Shown piece by piece: positions 1 to 11,345 of a stretch of DNA of 64,000 bases. Location of the stretch: positions 16,261,805-16,325,804 of the forward strand of contig OW121856.1 in NCBI GenBank assembly GCA_933228895.1, read 5' to 3'. Under the pieces are notes generated by a model. That model saw only the letters and a list, made by a program, of their open reading frames with translations. It ran no database searches and had not been told where the DNA came from. Source of the stretch: Platycnemis pennipes (Eukaryota > Arthropoda > Insecta > Odonata > Platycnemididae). Made by a program: the position numbers and the translations under genes. Each line of letters opens with the position of its first letter. The stretch's first letter is position 1.

Positions 1-966
1 CAATGAGCAAAATTAGCCACCAACGGGGTCATAAAATAGGGTTCTGAAAGGAAGTGGAAAGGTTTTTCCCTCAAGCCCTTATCGGTAGGAGCCATAAAAT
101 ATTTCTTTTTAGAGAGAGCTCCGTTTACGGAAAACGTCTCAGTGCACGAAAAGCCACAGCTGCAGGCTCTCGACTCGAATTGAATATGAAATGTTTTTGC
201 ATGGATAAATATTATTTTGACACTAAATTAGGAGTTTGCAGTAAATTTGTCTATAGAGATAAAAAGCGTGAGATAGCAAAAACGATGAAATTTGTCTGCT
301 AGAACAAATGATGCAAAATTTTTATAATTGTAATTTATTTTCATTTAATTTTATCAATGAACTATACTTGATGATTCTTAAAAAGTATTCTCATACTAAT
401 TGTCACAGATTTTTAGCTCAAATAAAAGCTAATCCGCCAGGAAACTTAAGTGGGGCTCAATGGTTATTTTTCTTTGCAAACATCCATTTAATAGAACAAA
501 TAACAATTGTTGTTAACATTTATAGTTTATAATATATTTTTATCTCATATAGACACGACCTTGAGCAATTTGGAAATTTTTAGGCTTGCATCGCGTGTCT
601 GCTGCATGTATTCCAAATGGGGGAGCCGACGGGCCGCGCGTCAGAATGTTGTAAATGTTTAAATATTTATAAGAAACGCATTTATGAATTGCCACTAAAT
701 TTTATTTTTGGAATAGTTAGCTAGATATGTTTAGATTACGGAAAAAAAGTTTCGGCCGATTCTGAGATGGATTATTTGAGAAAAGTTTATTAACAAATTT
801 TTAAACATTAGTAATTAACAACAATAGGGTATAGAAGAAAATAATTTTTTATTGATGTATTCGAATTCAATAAATATTTAGCTTTAAAAAGAGCTATTAA
901 TCATTGCTGTACGACTATTACCAGCGGAGATATAAGTGATAATATGATTTAAGGCACGAATTTTTG
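1..966. other. AT-rich stretch, no recognised gene
   Basis: Only short ORFs of 82 codons (54-302) and 74 codons (308-532) occur, with no motif I recognise. A locally GC-rich patch lies near 620-645. I see no repeat shared with the rest of the window. Confidence 0.5.
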
Positions 967-1145
967 CTAAAAATGCGAAAAAATAAAAATATGCATAATT
1001 CGCTCAAAACATTTTTTTTCACAAAACTGTTTGAGGATATTCAGTTTGAGTTGATTTTGTTCCCATACACCAATTTTTATCAAAATCTGAGACCCTAAGG
1101 GACAAACGTTTGTTGAATTGAGGTGGAATGACCCATTTATTAATA
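967..1145 (-). repeat. Dispersed repeat, GGGTCATTCCAC family, copy 1
   Basis: On the minus strand this reads GGGTCATTCCACCTCAATT followed by a run around CCCTTAGGGTC. A second diverged copy on the plus strand at 41103-41300 begins GGGTCATTCCACGTCAATT and also has CTTAGGGTCA at the matching distance. Both continue with A-rich sequence containing TTTTG(C/T)(A/G)AAAAA-type runs. The element class is unknown. The boundaries are approximate, set by where the two copies stop resembling each other. Confidence 0.5.
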
Positions 1146-1159
1146 CTTTTTGCTGCAGC

Positions 1160-1628
1160 TGCAAATACAAGCTTGTAAGTGAGGAAACATTTCATTAGAA
1201 CATGCATCTGGAGCATTCTACTATACGGCAGCTAAGCGTGGGCGATAAAATTAGCAGAGAAGTCCGGGCTGGAAGCATTTGAAATGTGTTACTGCCGAAG
1301 AATGATGAAGATAAAATGGATCGACCGAGTGAAAAGCGTAGAAATCTTAAGAAGAGTGGGGGAAAAGAGAAGTCTGCTGAAAACTTAAAAATAAGAAGGG
1401 AAAACTTAATCGGCCAAATCTTAAGACACAATGGCTTGATGAAGACAGTCTTCGAGGGAAAAGTGAACGGGAAGAATGGAAAAGGCAGGCCTCGCATAAG
1501 ATATATCGTGAAGGATGTGAAAGAGAAAGATTACATCAATATGAAGAGGTTGGCCGATAGAAGAAGCGAGTGGAGGGCTGCGTCAAACCAATCCTAGGAT
1601 TATTGATCGATGATGACGATGATGATGA
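1160..1628 (+). mobile_element. RTE-like LINE, 5'-truncated 3' end
   Basis: This matches the last ~470 bp of the full-length RTE-like element at 57416-60828. It covers the C-terminal part of the reverse-transcriptase polyprotein, with motifs such as NLIGQILRH, KGRPRIRY and the terminal WRAASNQS, readable in frame at 1286-1597. After the stop comes the family's 3' signature (CCTAGGATTATTGATC) and a GATGATGACGATGATGATG tail. Upstream of 1286 the frame is broken. This is a dead-on-arrival 5'-truncated insertion. Confidence 0.85.
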
Positions 1629-1759
1629 AATAATTTTTCATAATTTAGAATTATCATCATTAGAAAATTGACTCCGAAAACGAGATGAGGATTTAAAATT
1701 ATATTTTCACAGATTCATACTCATGTTTTTTTCATAATAAACAAATCACTCAGTAATTC

Positions 1760-1985
1760 AACCCGAAGGTTGGTTATGATAGGTGAGGGTGGAGCTCACC
1801 CCGAACTAAGCCACAGGCGTGTGTGAATTTCACACATTCATGGTAGGGGGGCCAGTTCCTTTCTCTGGGCCACCTCGCACTCCGAGAATTTTTCGTTCTG
1901 GGGCGTCCAAAGGCTTCATCGAGATTTGAACCCGGGACCCTTAGATCAGTAGCCAAGCGCTCTACCCGCTATGCTACCACGCTCC
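1760..1985 (-). mobile_element. tRNA-derived SINE
   Basis: Read on the minus strand from 1985 there is a pol III type 2 promoter: an A box TAGCATAGCGGGTAGAGCGC (1957-1976) and a B box GGGTTCAAATCTC (1921-1933). A tRNA-unrelated body of about 150 bp follows. The 5' end starts GGAGCGTGGTAGC. It does not fold as an intact tRNA gene and continues well past the tRNA length, so it is called a SINE. The 3' boundary is uncertain. The body differs from the SINEs at 11088 and 12766, so this is a separate family. Confidence 0.75.
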
Positions 1986-3919
1986 AATAGGTAATTATAT
2001 CAGATAGGTGGAAGTTGAGATAATCAGGTAGTGAAATGACTTTTATCAGTGATGATAGAAAGAGGGATTGACATTCAGGAAAAGTTACCTCGATGTTTAT
2101 TTGAATAATTTGGGCTACAGTTATGGCTTTCTAATGACTGTAGATATGTCACGATATCTCTAGATGTTCACTCGACAAAAGTGTACTTCATCGACTTTTA
2201 AAATAATATTGATTATTATTTTTCACTTCCTTTTCTTTCAATTATTTCCCGTTTGCTGCTTACGGAAGGCGGCCAAATAAAATGTGAAAATAATTGAAAA
2301 TATCATTTGTAATAATGTCATAGACAATCTTTTTCAAAATGTGTTTTTTGTGCAGTCTGAGACGTTATGGAATGTTTCGAGCCAGACACAGGTGAATACC
2401 CATAGATAGTATTTCTCAAAAGATCCGATTTTTAGAGATAATCCTGTTTCCCATAGAGACGGCTCATATCGCCTTCCAACTTCAGAACTGAGTCTTTTCC
2501 CATAAACCAATGAAAGCGATCTTCTTTCTTGCCCAGGCAAAATGATAACAGCATGTCTGGAGTAGATAGTGACCGTTTCCTAAAACTCGATCCTCTATCT
2601 CGTCGTCCAGGCTGGAGTACCGTCTCTGACTGCTGTCATAGACCTTTGGAACTCCATTTTCAATTTTCCTTTTTCCACCAGTAAATATTTTTCCTTAGTA
2701 AAAGGAATCCAAAGAGGAAAAAAAAATTTTCTATTTTTTATGTTCTCGAAGGATTTTACCACCAGAGTCACTCACTACGTCATTATATTTCAGTAAATAT
2801 TTCACGAAAGCTTTCAAATGACACTTTGTTTAAATTATTATGTATTCAGTTTACAAATATTTTATGATGATCTGTGCTATACCATTGTTGATTTAATTCT
2901 TTTGGTTGTTTCAGGTGAGCCAGTCAATGAGGGAATTCCCGATGGTTAAATTCATACCACTACGTTGGTAAGTTCCATATTAAATACATTTGACAATGCC
3001 GTTCTTGTGTATAATATGGTGAATGCTACCGTAAATTTACCTGCCAATGAAACAAGAGAAAAGTCATTTGGTAAAGGAAGAATGCAATCCATTCTGAGTT
3101 TGATGCATCCGTTGAGAAGTAATTCCGGATTATGACTTTCAACTACTTATATATACCGAGAGTTAAATTATAAATCAAGCATTGAAAACGAAGCGCTAAA
3201 AACTTAACACGGTTACTAGCTGAAATATACAAGCTAATGTACAAAATAACCTTCAAGGTGAATGTATTTCTCCCCGTGAAATTCTGCTATTATCGTTAAA
3301 TTAGAGTTTGCAATGCAATGCAATACATTGCCTTCCTCTTTTAAACCGTAAACAACCACGGTGAATATGACCGAATATTAAATTTCTAACCGAATATTAG
3401 CGTTTCAATGTGCATGCACAGTTATGACCATGCTCTTCTGGGGATTGTATCTGTAAAACTATGAAGTACATAGGAATTCTATTTGAGTAATTAATATCTT
3501 TGCTGCTTATCTCACACCTACGTTTATTTTTTAAAATTTCCATTGAGGTTTCCAGCAAATGTCTTCTTGAAAACCGGAAAATAAAAGTCAAAGAATGACG
3601 CCATGATGGAATGCGAAATTTTGCCGTTTATGAATTGAAAGTGTGATACCGAGAGCTCCATTGCTAGCTAAAAATGATCACAACATTTAGCTTCGCCTCT
3701 TCCATGATGATTTTCAGAACCATCGCTGCGTTATGCTTACCAACACTTTCTGCTTTGAAGTCTTCTGACAATCATGATGTTCTTTTTCTTCGAATGTTGA
3801 TCGCCAGCATGCCTTCGAGAATCCTTTAGGTCAAAATCCTCTCCCTCTCAGAGACGTTCTTCTCATAGATATGCAAAAAACTAGGACCCTCCGAGATTCA
3901 GCCATAATACCCTTCTGCA
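1986..3919. other. No recognised gene or repeat
   Basis: ORFs are 68 codons or fewer and none is recognised. Splice-like TTGTTTCAG occurs near 2910, but no exon could be supported. Confidence 0.45.
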
Positions 3920-3927
3920 TGGTATTA

Positions 3928-4431
3928 GAGCTCACTGCATAGGCACCGCTGTGATACGTTTTGGATGTAGTAGGTACTGTAAGGATTCCATAGATGGCGA
4001 GGGAAGAATTTTTCGCAATGCGTCATAAGCGATATATATTGCTTCCATCGCTTTCGTTTTTCTGATCGACTTAAGCGGCACAAGTGCCTTCTAGTATGCT
4101 CCTTACAACGGTGGATTATGTGTTCTTAATTAAACAACAAGGAATCCCTCCTATGACAAGATATGTTTGCTGTAATAGTGAGAGAAATGTTAACTTATCC
4201 ATGTGACTGTTAACGTTAGGGTAAAGGCATATCACAGCACCATAGTAAATTAGCAAAACTACAACAATAGCATATGTTATGTGCCGCTCAATTCGATTGT
4301 AAACGAAAGCAATGGAAGTGTTAATATCGATTCTATCGAAGTAAAGCGAAGAATTGATACCACGCCATCTATGGAAACCATCCAGAACTACGTCCAAAAC
4401 GGATAACAATTTAGCCCCATGCAGTGAGCCC
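3928..4431. mobile_element. Foldback MITE, hAT-like (8-bp TSD)
   Basis: A 504-bp element flanked by a perfect 8-bp direct repeat TGGTATTA (3920-3927 and 4432-4439). Its ends are inverted repeats, GAGCTCACTGCAT on the left and GGGCTCACTGCAT on the right (reverse-complemented). The inverted homology continues inward for well over 100 bp: CGTTTTGGATGTAG matches CGTTTTGGACGTAG, CCATAGATGGCG is in both arms, and GCTTTCGTTT is in both arms. No transposase is present. An 8-bp duplication is typical of hAT (and P) elements. The assignment to hAT is inference; the TIR/TSD structure is directly seen. Confidence 0.8.
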
Positions 4432-4439
4432 TGGTATTA

Positions 4440-6041
4440 CGTAGGTGTAGATCCTGCAAGAATCTATAAAACTATTGTTGGTTACGGGCCAAACATGCAA
4501 TGAGATTTTAAAAAACCAATTCCACCCATGCATTATATCCAGATATACAAGCTATTTTGCAAGAAATGGCTACGAACCTTATCTTAATTATCCTCAGGGT
4601 AACTACGATTTAATCTGAAATCACCCTACACTGACATTTATTTGACCATGTGTACCATTTTTATTATCTCATTATTATACGATGAGGTAATATATTTCAT
4701 CTGACATAAGAAACCTAGCATTGCAAACCGAGGTTCTAAATGACGTAACAATGCCTTTGTGTCATATTTCATTCACCATATACATCATATTTCACGCGTT
4801 GCCAATGTTTTTCTCGTTTGATTCGATCACAAAGTGTCCGGAGAGAAAAAAATCTCAAAAGTCAAAAGCTTAAGCACCGGCTGTGATAAAAAAAATCCCA
4901 ACTGTTTTCGCGTTAGCCATCATTTTTAAAAGAGGAAAAAATTAATCCTTTGACCTTCAAAACTCGGGAGGCCTTTCAAACGAGTATACGCATATAAAAG
5001 GTGATCACTCGATTCTAGCAACGTATTTCTGTGACATTCGACTAATAGCGCGCTTCTTATTGGTGGAATTTGCTGATCAATATTGACCATTGCGATATTG
5101 AACGAATGAAAAGACTTCACCAGTACTCCCAAAAACAGCTGCCATTGGTTAGAGCACAAGTGACATTTCCAGCTATCCGTTATCAAAGAAACGCCCCCTT
5201 CTATAGGCGCCGCGCTATATTTTCCTCGGTTTCTGCACCTGGTAGCATAACGAATACAAAGCGCAAAAATATAACAGTAAACCTCTCGAACAGAGAACTA
5301 AATCATGTTTAGATCCGATCAGAGGGGATCCAGGAATTAACTTTTGTGATGAATTGCGGGTAATGGGGATTCGCAACAGAACCGAACGGAGTTTTCAAAC
5401 CTAATCTCAAATTTCGCGTTTGCAATCGGGCTCCCAAGTGCGGAAGCTGGATTATCATAGGATAGTGGAATAGACGCCTCTTCAGAACATCAGGAAAATG
5501 GTGCTATTCATCACATCCTCCTTTTAATTAACCCAGAGATTGTGGAGAGAATGCAATTTAATTCGGGTTCAAAATAATTGATAGCATGATTACCCCATTT
5601 GTACATTGAGGTTAGAGGCATTTACAAGAGCGTGAATAGAAATATTATAAGCCACATCCGAACTCACACACTAATATGATAACCACGGATCATTTTATCC
5701 AGGCAAACAAAAGACAATCATGTTTCCATAATCGCAAGGCATAAGTAAAACCACCCTTTTGCGAATAATGCAGAGCAAACTAGAGGAGGAAATGAGATAG
5801 TGAATTCTGAGTGAGCAAAAATTCTGTAATAGACGACTAGATATATGATATATTACCGTGTTGGTAATAATAATCACACGTCCACGATACCACCGAAGGT
5901 GTGGGTTAAGTTGAAAATGACAAAAATATTCAAATAATATTATAACTAGGGATTAGTGCAAACGTAACGATATATTGATACACTTGAATTTATATTATGG
6001 AACATATTTACATATGTAAGGATATATTCATATCTCTAATA
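4440..6041. other. No recognised gene or repeat
   Basis: Two overlapping antiparallel ORFs (86 codons minus at 4926-5186, 80 codons plus at 5070-5312) carry no motif I know. The rest is AT-rich. Confidence 0.45.
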
Positions 6042-6858
6042 GCAGGGGGTGAATTCTCACCACACATGCACTACACTTCATGTATAAAAAAGGATTAATG
6101 TTTATATACTGTTCTAAACTTCACTAATTAAAATAAGATAAAAATAGCATAGAAAAAATGCAAAAACATGCTGTTAGTTGGGTTAGCTTCAAGTCCTTAT
6201 ACCAACATGCAGCTACTCGTATTGGATATTTTACCGTTTTTCATATCCCTAATTGCATGAGGAAAAAGGATAATTACAATCTGTCAGTTCGGCAATCAAT
6301 TTCTCTAATTTTGTGATCATGGTCCAGTCTACCATAGTAAGTTGGGGTTCGCAAAATATTTTTTACATCATCACTGAAAATATTATCATGGAATTTATTT
6401 AGGAAATTAAGTTTAAATTTCAACCTGCGATCTGACAATGATTCCCATTTTAATTCATTTAATAGAGTGGTTACGCTAGTATGGTTATAATAGCGTTCCT
6501 TCAAAAATCTTGCCGATATTTGCTGCACACGTTCTAGTTCATTATTTAGACAGATTTCGTAGGGATCCCATATACTGACAGCATATTCCAAATGAGGTCT
6601 AACAAGGGAAAAGTAGCTGATTTCTCGTACGTGGTCGTCACATTTACCCAATATTCTTTTGATGAATCCCAGTTTACGATTCGCTCCAACTATTACTTCA
6701 CGTATGTGTTTACCCCAAGAATAGTTATATGCCAGTCTTATCCCTAGATATTTAATGGATTACACGTTTGCTAATTTAGTATTTTTTATATTGTAAGTAG
6801 AAGGAGGAGAATATTCTTATCAGGAAGTAATTGTCATTTAAATATTCATCCAATTGTC
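6042..6858 (-). mobile_element. CR1-like LINE family A, 5'-truncated
   Basis: From the 3' end (6042, GCAGGGGGTGAATTCTCACC) the minus strand reads through the family A 3' UTR into the C-terminal reverse-transcriptase region. Visible motifs are SLVRPHLEYAVSIWDPYE, then NELKWESLSDRR, NILRTPTYYGRLD and REIDCRTD, in frame at 6274-6651. Further 5' sequence (NRKLGFI-type coding) continues to about 6850 with broken frame. The terminal hairpin and tail are missing here. The LVRPHLEYAxxxWDPY motif is typical of CR1/L2/Jockey-group LINEs. Confidence 0.85.
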
Positions 6859-7234
6859 CAAAAAACGAATTCAATTTGCCTTACATTTACTTACCTTTTA
6901 CTGTAAAATCTTATCTCAGAAGATGGTAATCCTTGTGGTTTTATTCAATCTCCTGGTATTCGTGTGTTGCTTTTCGCTGGCGATTGTTACAATTTGCTGG
7001 AAATATTTGCACTGGAAAGTATACGGGCTTCAACTTTGTCATTAGGTCGAATGTAGATCGATTGTGTACATGTCCAGTAGCGGCCTGAAATCGCAGTTGC
7101 TGTTTATATGTGGTAGTGGGGTTTAGAAGTTGTTAGCAGTTCAATATCGTAGCAGTCAGCAGCCACGTGTAAACGCAACTTTACGTAGAGTGTTCCCCGG
7201 TTGTCGTGGTTAGGCCGAGGCCCCTATTGTTGGT
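6859..7234. other. Unassigned spacer between two LINE copies
   Basis: A 63-codon ORF (6854-7045) has a hydrophobic stretch (VILVVLFNLLVFVCCFSLAI) but no relative or promoter that I can identify. It is probably fortuitous. Confidence 0.3.
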
Positions 7235-7796
7235 TTACATCTACTTCTTTATAGTACCCTGCAGGCCACAATAAAGGTGTATGGCAGGGGGGGAATTCTC
7301 ACCAAACATGCACTACATATCATGAATAAAAAAGGATTAGTATTTATATATTGTTCTAAACTTCACTATTTAAAAAAAAGATAAAAATCGCAAAGCAAAC
7401 AACATGCGAAAACAGGCTGTTAGTTGGGTTAGCTTCAAGTCCTCATACCAACATGCAACTACAAATGTTATCCAATGTTACACTCGTATTGGATATATTT
7501 ACCGTTACTCATATCCCTAATTGTACGAGGAAAAAAGGACATTTTGAATTTGTCAGTTCGGCAATGAATTTCTCTAATTTTGTGATTATGATCCAGTTTC
7601 CCATAGTAAGTTGGGGTTCGCAAAATATTTTTAGCATCATCACTGAAAATATGGTCTTGGAATTTGTTTAAGAGATTAAGTCTAAATTTCAATCTGCGAT
7701 CTGACAATGATTCCCAATTTAAATCATATAATAGACTGGCTACGCTAATAAGTTTATCGTACCGTCCCTTTGAAAATCTTGCCGATCTTCGCTGCA
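7235..7796 (-). mobile_element. CR1-like LINE family A, 5'-truncated
   Basis: Starts with the reverse complement of the 3' tail and terminal hairpin (ACCCTGCAGGCCACAATAAAGGT), then the 3' UTR and C-terminal coding part: ARFSKGRYD, LNWESLSDRR, NILRTPTYYGKLD, REIHCRTDKFKMSFFPRTI. Homology to family A stops abruptly at about 7796. The longer open frame to 7968 continues into unrelated sequence, so its N-terminal 60 residues are not LINE-derived. Confidence 0.85.
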
Positions 7797-8431
7797 CACT
7801 TCGATGCACGTTGGTCACGTGCATCAGGACTCCCTCGTCCACTCCCGTTACCCTATTTATTACCGAATGGGGACAGGGTACGGCCAGGATTCGCGCGGAC
7901 ATGGGCAATGCTCCGGATAATGCATGCGTCCAGACATTTGACCCATTTCGGTATTGGGGTCGCTTCACCCATTTCTGTCCAGCTTCGGCGACCCAATTCC
8001 TAACTCCCGCTAGGATCCGACGCGGATGAAATTCACGGTGGACAATTAGGGGTTGGGCACCAGGTGCTACCGCCGGGTGACACGAGATAAAAAAAACCTG
8101 AAAAAATATTCGCTTGGATGAAATGGAGGGGCTTAAGACCTAGAAGGAAAAAATTTCGTGGTAAATTTCCTGGCTGGCAAACGATCTAATTAGCTGTTAA
8201 TGTATTTACCTTGTTTTTAACAATTAGCGGTCAATTGTACAACTGCCTTTCCCAATTAACTCAAATGGTAAGCGATAGTAACTTTTATAATTGTAAATTG
8301 CATTTTCATTCTCTTATATGTGATTATAAAAGCGGGGAAGATTACATGGAGGAATAATTGTCCATTAAATGTTGAAATTGTGAATATTCACCTCGTATTA
8401 GTCCTAGTAGTAGTCCTATTTAATAAGCAAA
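7797..8431. other. No recognised gene
   Basis: Moderately GC-rich at 7800-8060, AT-rich afterwards. Overlapping ORFs of 121 and 77 codons on the plus strand, partly antisense to the LINE fragment, have no recognisable features. Confidence 0.4.
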
Positions 8432-8613
8432 AGTTTTAATATGAGTAGAAAGATATTGCAATTTTCCACAAGTAAAAATTTATTTCGACTTGTTTCGATG
8501 CTACTACATCTATGTCAAGTCCTCGAACACATTGTCAATGATGTAGTAACATTGAAACTAATCGAAATAAATTTTTAGCTTTAAAAATTGCAATAACTTT
8601 CGGTTAATATGGA
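8432..8613. repeat. Foldback repeat with hammerhead-like cores (Penelope-like?)
   Basis: Two inverted arms (8432-8510 and 8536-8613) pair over most of their length, around a ~25-nt loop; AAATTTATTTCGA and GATGTAGTA are in both. On the plus strand CAATGATG (8536-8543), TAGTAACA, then GAAAC (8554-8558) resembles the catalytic core of a small hammerhead ribozyme (CUGAUGA, stem II, GAAAC). The opposite arm on the minus strand gives GATGTAGTAGCATCGAAAC. Hammerhead motifs are known in Penelope-like element repeats, and linking this foldback to them is inference. Neither core is perfect. Confidence 0.5.
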
Positions 8614-8861
8614 ACGCACATCACACCTGAATCTGGTTTGTTTACTTAAAACATTTCAATATACATTTGAGTTTTTGAAAATTTTTCTTCTTGGGTCAAA
8701 CATCAGTTAAAAAATAAAAGAATTTGGTACCTGTTCCAGATTCGTTTATGTGCATTTGTGTAAAAATTTAAGCACCTGTTATTGAAAACTGTTATACGAC
8801 GAGATCCAAATGCTCCTTTTGAGGATGTTTAGGCGTAAAATATCTTCGTAGGTAATTATCC

Positions 8862-9021
8862 TCGTACGGATCCCATATACTAGCGGCATTTAGCTGCATG
8901 TGACCATGTTATATATCAGGTTTCCATACAGTAGCCTAGTTGCATGTCAATAGAGCTTGCTCGGTGATCGTCACCCCCCCTCACACACCCTCGTGGTGGC
9001 TTGCAGGGTATTGCGTAAAAA
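8862..9021 (+). mobile_element. CR1-like LINE family B, 3' end only
   Basis: From ~8890, family B 3' UTR (TAGTTGCATGTCAATAG, GTGATC.TCACC), then the hairpin CACACACCCTCGTGGTGGCTTGCAGG and GTATTGCGTA. Just upstream, 8862-8890 matches the opposite strand of the RT coding region (CGGATCCCATATACTAGCGGCA is the reverse complement of the WDP segment). So a short inverted fragment abuts the 3' end, as 5' inversion during target-primed reverse transcription can produce. Confidence 0.75.
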
Positions 9022-9357
9022 TAGTAGAGAGATTAAGGTGGAAATAAAGTCCTGTGGAAGAAGCTGGTAGAGTCCTCGAAGCTTACTCCACAAAACGAGG
9101 AAAGGTTCTAAATGTGGAGGAAAAGATGGCCGGGTAAGGAGAAGATTTGAGTGGAAAGGAAGTGAAGTAAGGAATGATTTTCTCTACTGGCACGTTCGGG
9201 AATTGAATATTATACCATTACTTTTTTAGCACGATGTATTAAATGGCACTATAGTTGGACGTACTGGTTGGCCAAACATAAATGGCAACAATTCCCCAAT
9301 GCTTGGAAATTAATGAAAAGGTAGACGGCTCTTGAGGCGTAAATGGCGTATATAGGT
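9022..9357. other. No recognised gene
   Basis: Purine-rich around 9050-9180. No supported feature. Confidence 0.4.
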
Positions 9358-9675
9358 GTTTAGATTCAAAATGTCCTTTTTTCCTCGTACAATTAGGGAT
9401 ACGAATAGCAATAAAAACGTCCAATACGAGTGATTCAAACCATAGCATAGGTAGTTGCATGTTGCTATAAGGTCTTGACGGCAACCCAACTAACTGCATG
9501 TTTTTGCATGCTTACTCTGCTATTTTTATCTTTTTAAATAGTATAGTTTAGACTAATATATTAATATTAATCCTATTTTATGCATTTTATGTAGTGCATG
9601 TTTGGTGTGAATTCACCCCCTGCCAATCACCTTTATGGTGGCTTGCCGGGTATTATGTAGATGTAGATGTATGTA
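9358..9675 (+). mobile_element. CR1-like LINE family A, 3' end
   Basis: Begins in the last coding segment (FKMSFF-type, TTCAAAATGTCCTTTTTTCC on the plus strand), then VQYE-like end, the 3' UTR with CAACCCAACTAACTGCATG, TTTGGTGTGAATTCACCCCC, the hairpin and a GTAGATGTAGATGTATG tail ending near 9675. Strongly 5'-truncated. Confidence 0.85.
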
Positions 9676-10301
9676 ATAATCGTTGAAAATTTTGAAAGAT
9701 GGATTCCGTACCGATATAAAGACGTTTATTTGTTGAAGAAAATATATAAAAATAGAAACATACTAGCCTTAGGCGATCTTTATAAATAGTGGTAATGAAT
9801 GCATACAATTTTTAAATCAAGTAATTGAAGGAATAGTATAGACATCCCAGTATTCAGCTTTTGGACGCTACCCGTACCGAGAAAGAGTGAACGGAACTGA
9901 TTTCAAGTCTCGAGGACTTAGAAACGTGGTTCTTCTTCGGATCAGTTCATTTCTGGGGTCGAATTATACCGTGAATTACCTCTCTATTTATGCATGCAGC
10001 ATACATACTCCTCCTCCGCCACTTGGAGAACGGACTGCGCGAAAGAAGATCTTCGCTTGAATAATTGACAGACTGGAAGAGCTGTCACGCGAGGCAAAAT
10101 TGAGCTTGCGAAATTTTTGAAATTCTCATTCATGGGAATAAAAAAGAAGAGCCTTGCTGCACGAATAATGTCCTACGATTTGTTTGCGCAATTCGATTTC
10201 AGATGTTTATTTCGACCAGGTAAATAAAATGCATCAGAAAATTAACAAAAAACCTTACATATAAATAATGACAACACTGAACGATGGCCCCGTGGAAATT
10301 T
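9676..10301. other. No recognised gene
   Basis: AT-rich with no long ORF and no match elsewhere in the window. Confidence 0.4.
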
Positions 10302-10908
10302 CCCCTTAAGGTTTTGGATCCCTACGAAATGGGTCTAAATAGCGAACTTGAACGTATTCAGCGAAGATCGGCAAGATTTATAAGGGAACGGTACGATAAC
10401 TATATTAGCGTAACCAGTCTATTAAATGAATTAAAGTGGAAATCAATGTCAGATCGCAGGTTGAAATTTAGACTTAATCTCTCAAATAAATTCCAAGATA
10501 ACATTTTCAGTGATGACGTTAAAAATATTTTGCGAACCCCAACTTACTATGGTAGACTGGACGCTAATTACAAAATTAGAGAAATTGATTGCCGAACTGA
10601 CAAATTCAAAATGCCCTATTTTCCTCTTACAATTAGAGATATGAATGGTGGTAAATATGTCCAATACGAGTGAATCAATCCATTGCATAGGTAGTTGCAT
10701 GTTGGTAAAAGGACTTGAAGGTAACCCAACTAACAACACGTTTTGGCATGCTTAGTTTGCTATTTTTATCTCTTTAAATCTAGTGCAGTTTAGACTAATA
10801 TATTAATGATAATCCTTTAAAATGCATGGTACGTAGTGAATGTTTGGTGATAATTCACCCCCTGCCACACCCCTTTGTGGTGACTTGCAGGGTATTATGA
10901 AGATGTAG
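10302..10908 (+). mobile_element. CR1-like LINE family A, 5'-truncated with open C-terminal frame
   Basis: Open frame 10284-10673 encodes the RT C-terminus: LDPYEMGLNSELERIQRR, ARFIRERYDNYISVTSLL, NELKWKSMSDRRLKFRLNL, NILRTPTYYGRLD and REIDCRTDKFKM. It ends at a stop after VQYE. The 3' UTR, the hairpin (CCTGCCACACCCCTTTGTGGTGACTTGCAGG, slightly decayed) and GAAGATGTAGAAG follow. The intact final frame suggests a younger copy than its neighbours. The initial 9-10 residues come from flanking DNA. Confidence 0.85.
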
Positions 10909-11087
10909 AAGGGATCTGATGTAGTCACTGGATTCACCCTAATTTTTCTATTTGCACCTTGCAGAATGACGTTCGCTCAGGCCTTACGGGCCTTTTACAT
11001 GTTAAGAATATGGTTGGAAATAGCTGAAAATTCTTCGTAGACTTGGAAAAAATGGATGAAACTGAAAGCAAGAAGACCGAGAATTAC

Positions 11088-11238
11088 CAACTTTAGCTGT
11101 TGGGCAGAATATAGGATAATCTAATGGAGCGACAATAGCAGAAATTCCACAGCAAAAAAAAACATTCGCCTTGATCGGGACTCGAACCCGGATCCCTTGA
11201 TTTCCCACCAGTTGCTTAACCAATTAAGGTATTTTAAA
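11088..11238 (-). mobile_element. tRNA-derived SINE (family 2), copy 1
   Basis: On the minus strand: A-box-like TTAATTGGTTAAGCAACTGG, B box GGGTTCGAGTCCC (reverse complement near 11178-11190), then GATCAAGGCGAATG, a T run and AATTTCTGCTATTGT. The same order of elements is seen on the plus strand at 12766-12930, so these are two members of one SINE family. Confidence 0.75.
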
Positions 11239-11253
11239 CCCTCAAATATATTC

Positions 11254-11345
11254 ATCTACATAATACTCTGCAAGCCTCCGTAAAGGTGTGTGGCAGGGGG
11301 TGAATTCACACCAAACATGCAGTACATATCGTGCATAAAGAATGC
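11254..11345 (-). mobile_element. CR1-like LINE family A, terminal 3' fragment
   Basis: Only about 90 bp: CATCTACATAATACTCTGC, the hairpin, GGGGGTGAATTCACACC, AAACATGCAGTACATATCGTGC. It ends abruptly where the unrelated LINE C fragment begins. Confidence 0.8.

Noticed and set aside
1910..1985. Possible genuine tRNA gene on the minus strand
   Set aside because: A and B boxes are present but the acceptor stem does not close and the unit continues into a long non-tRNA body, so it is called a SINE. The same reasoning applies at 11178 and 12766.
5070..5312. 80-codon plus ORF with opposing 86-codon ORF at 4926-5186
   Set aside because: No motif, promoter or splice support; this length is expected by chance in 64 kb.
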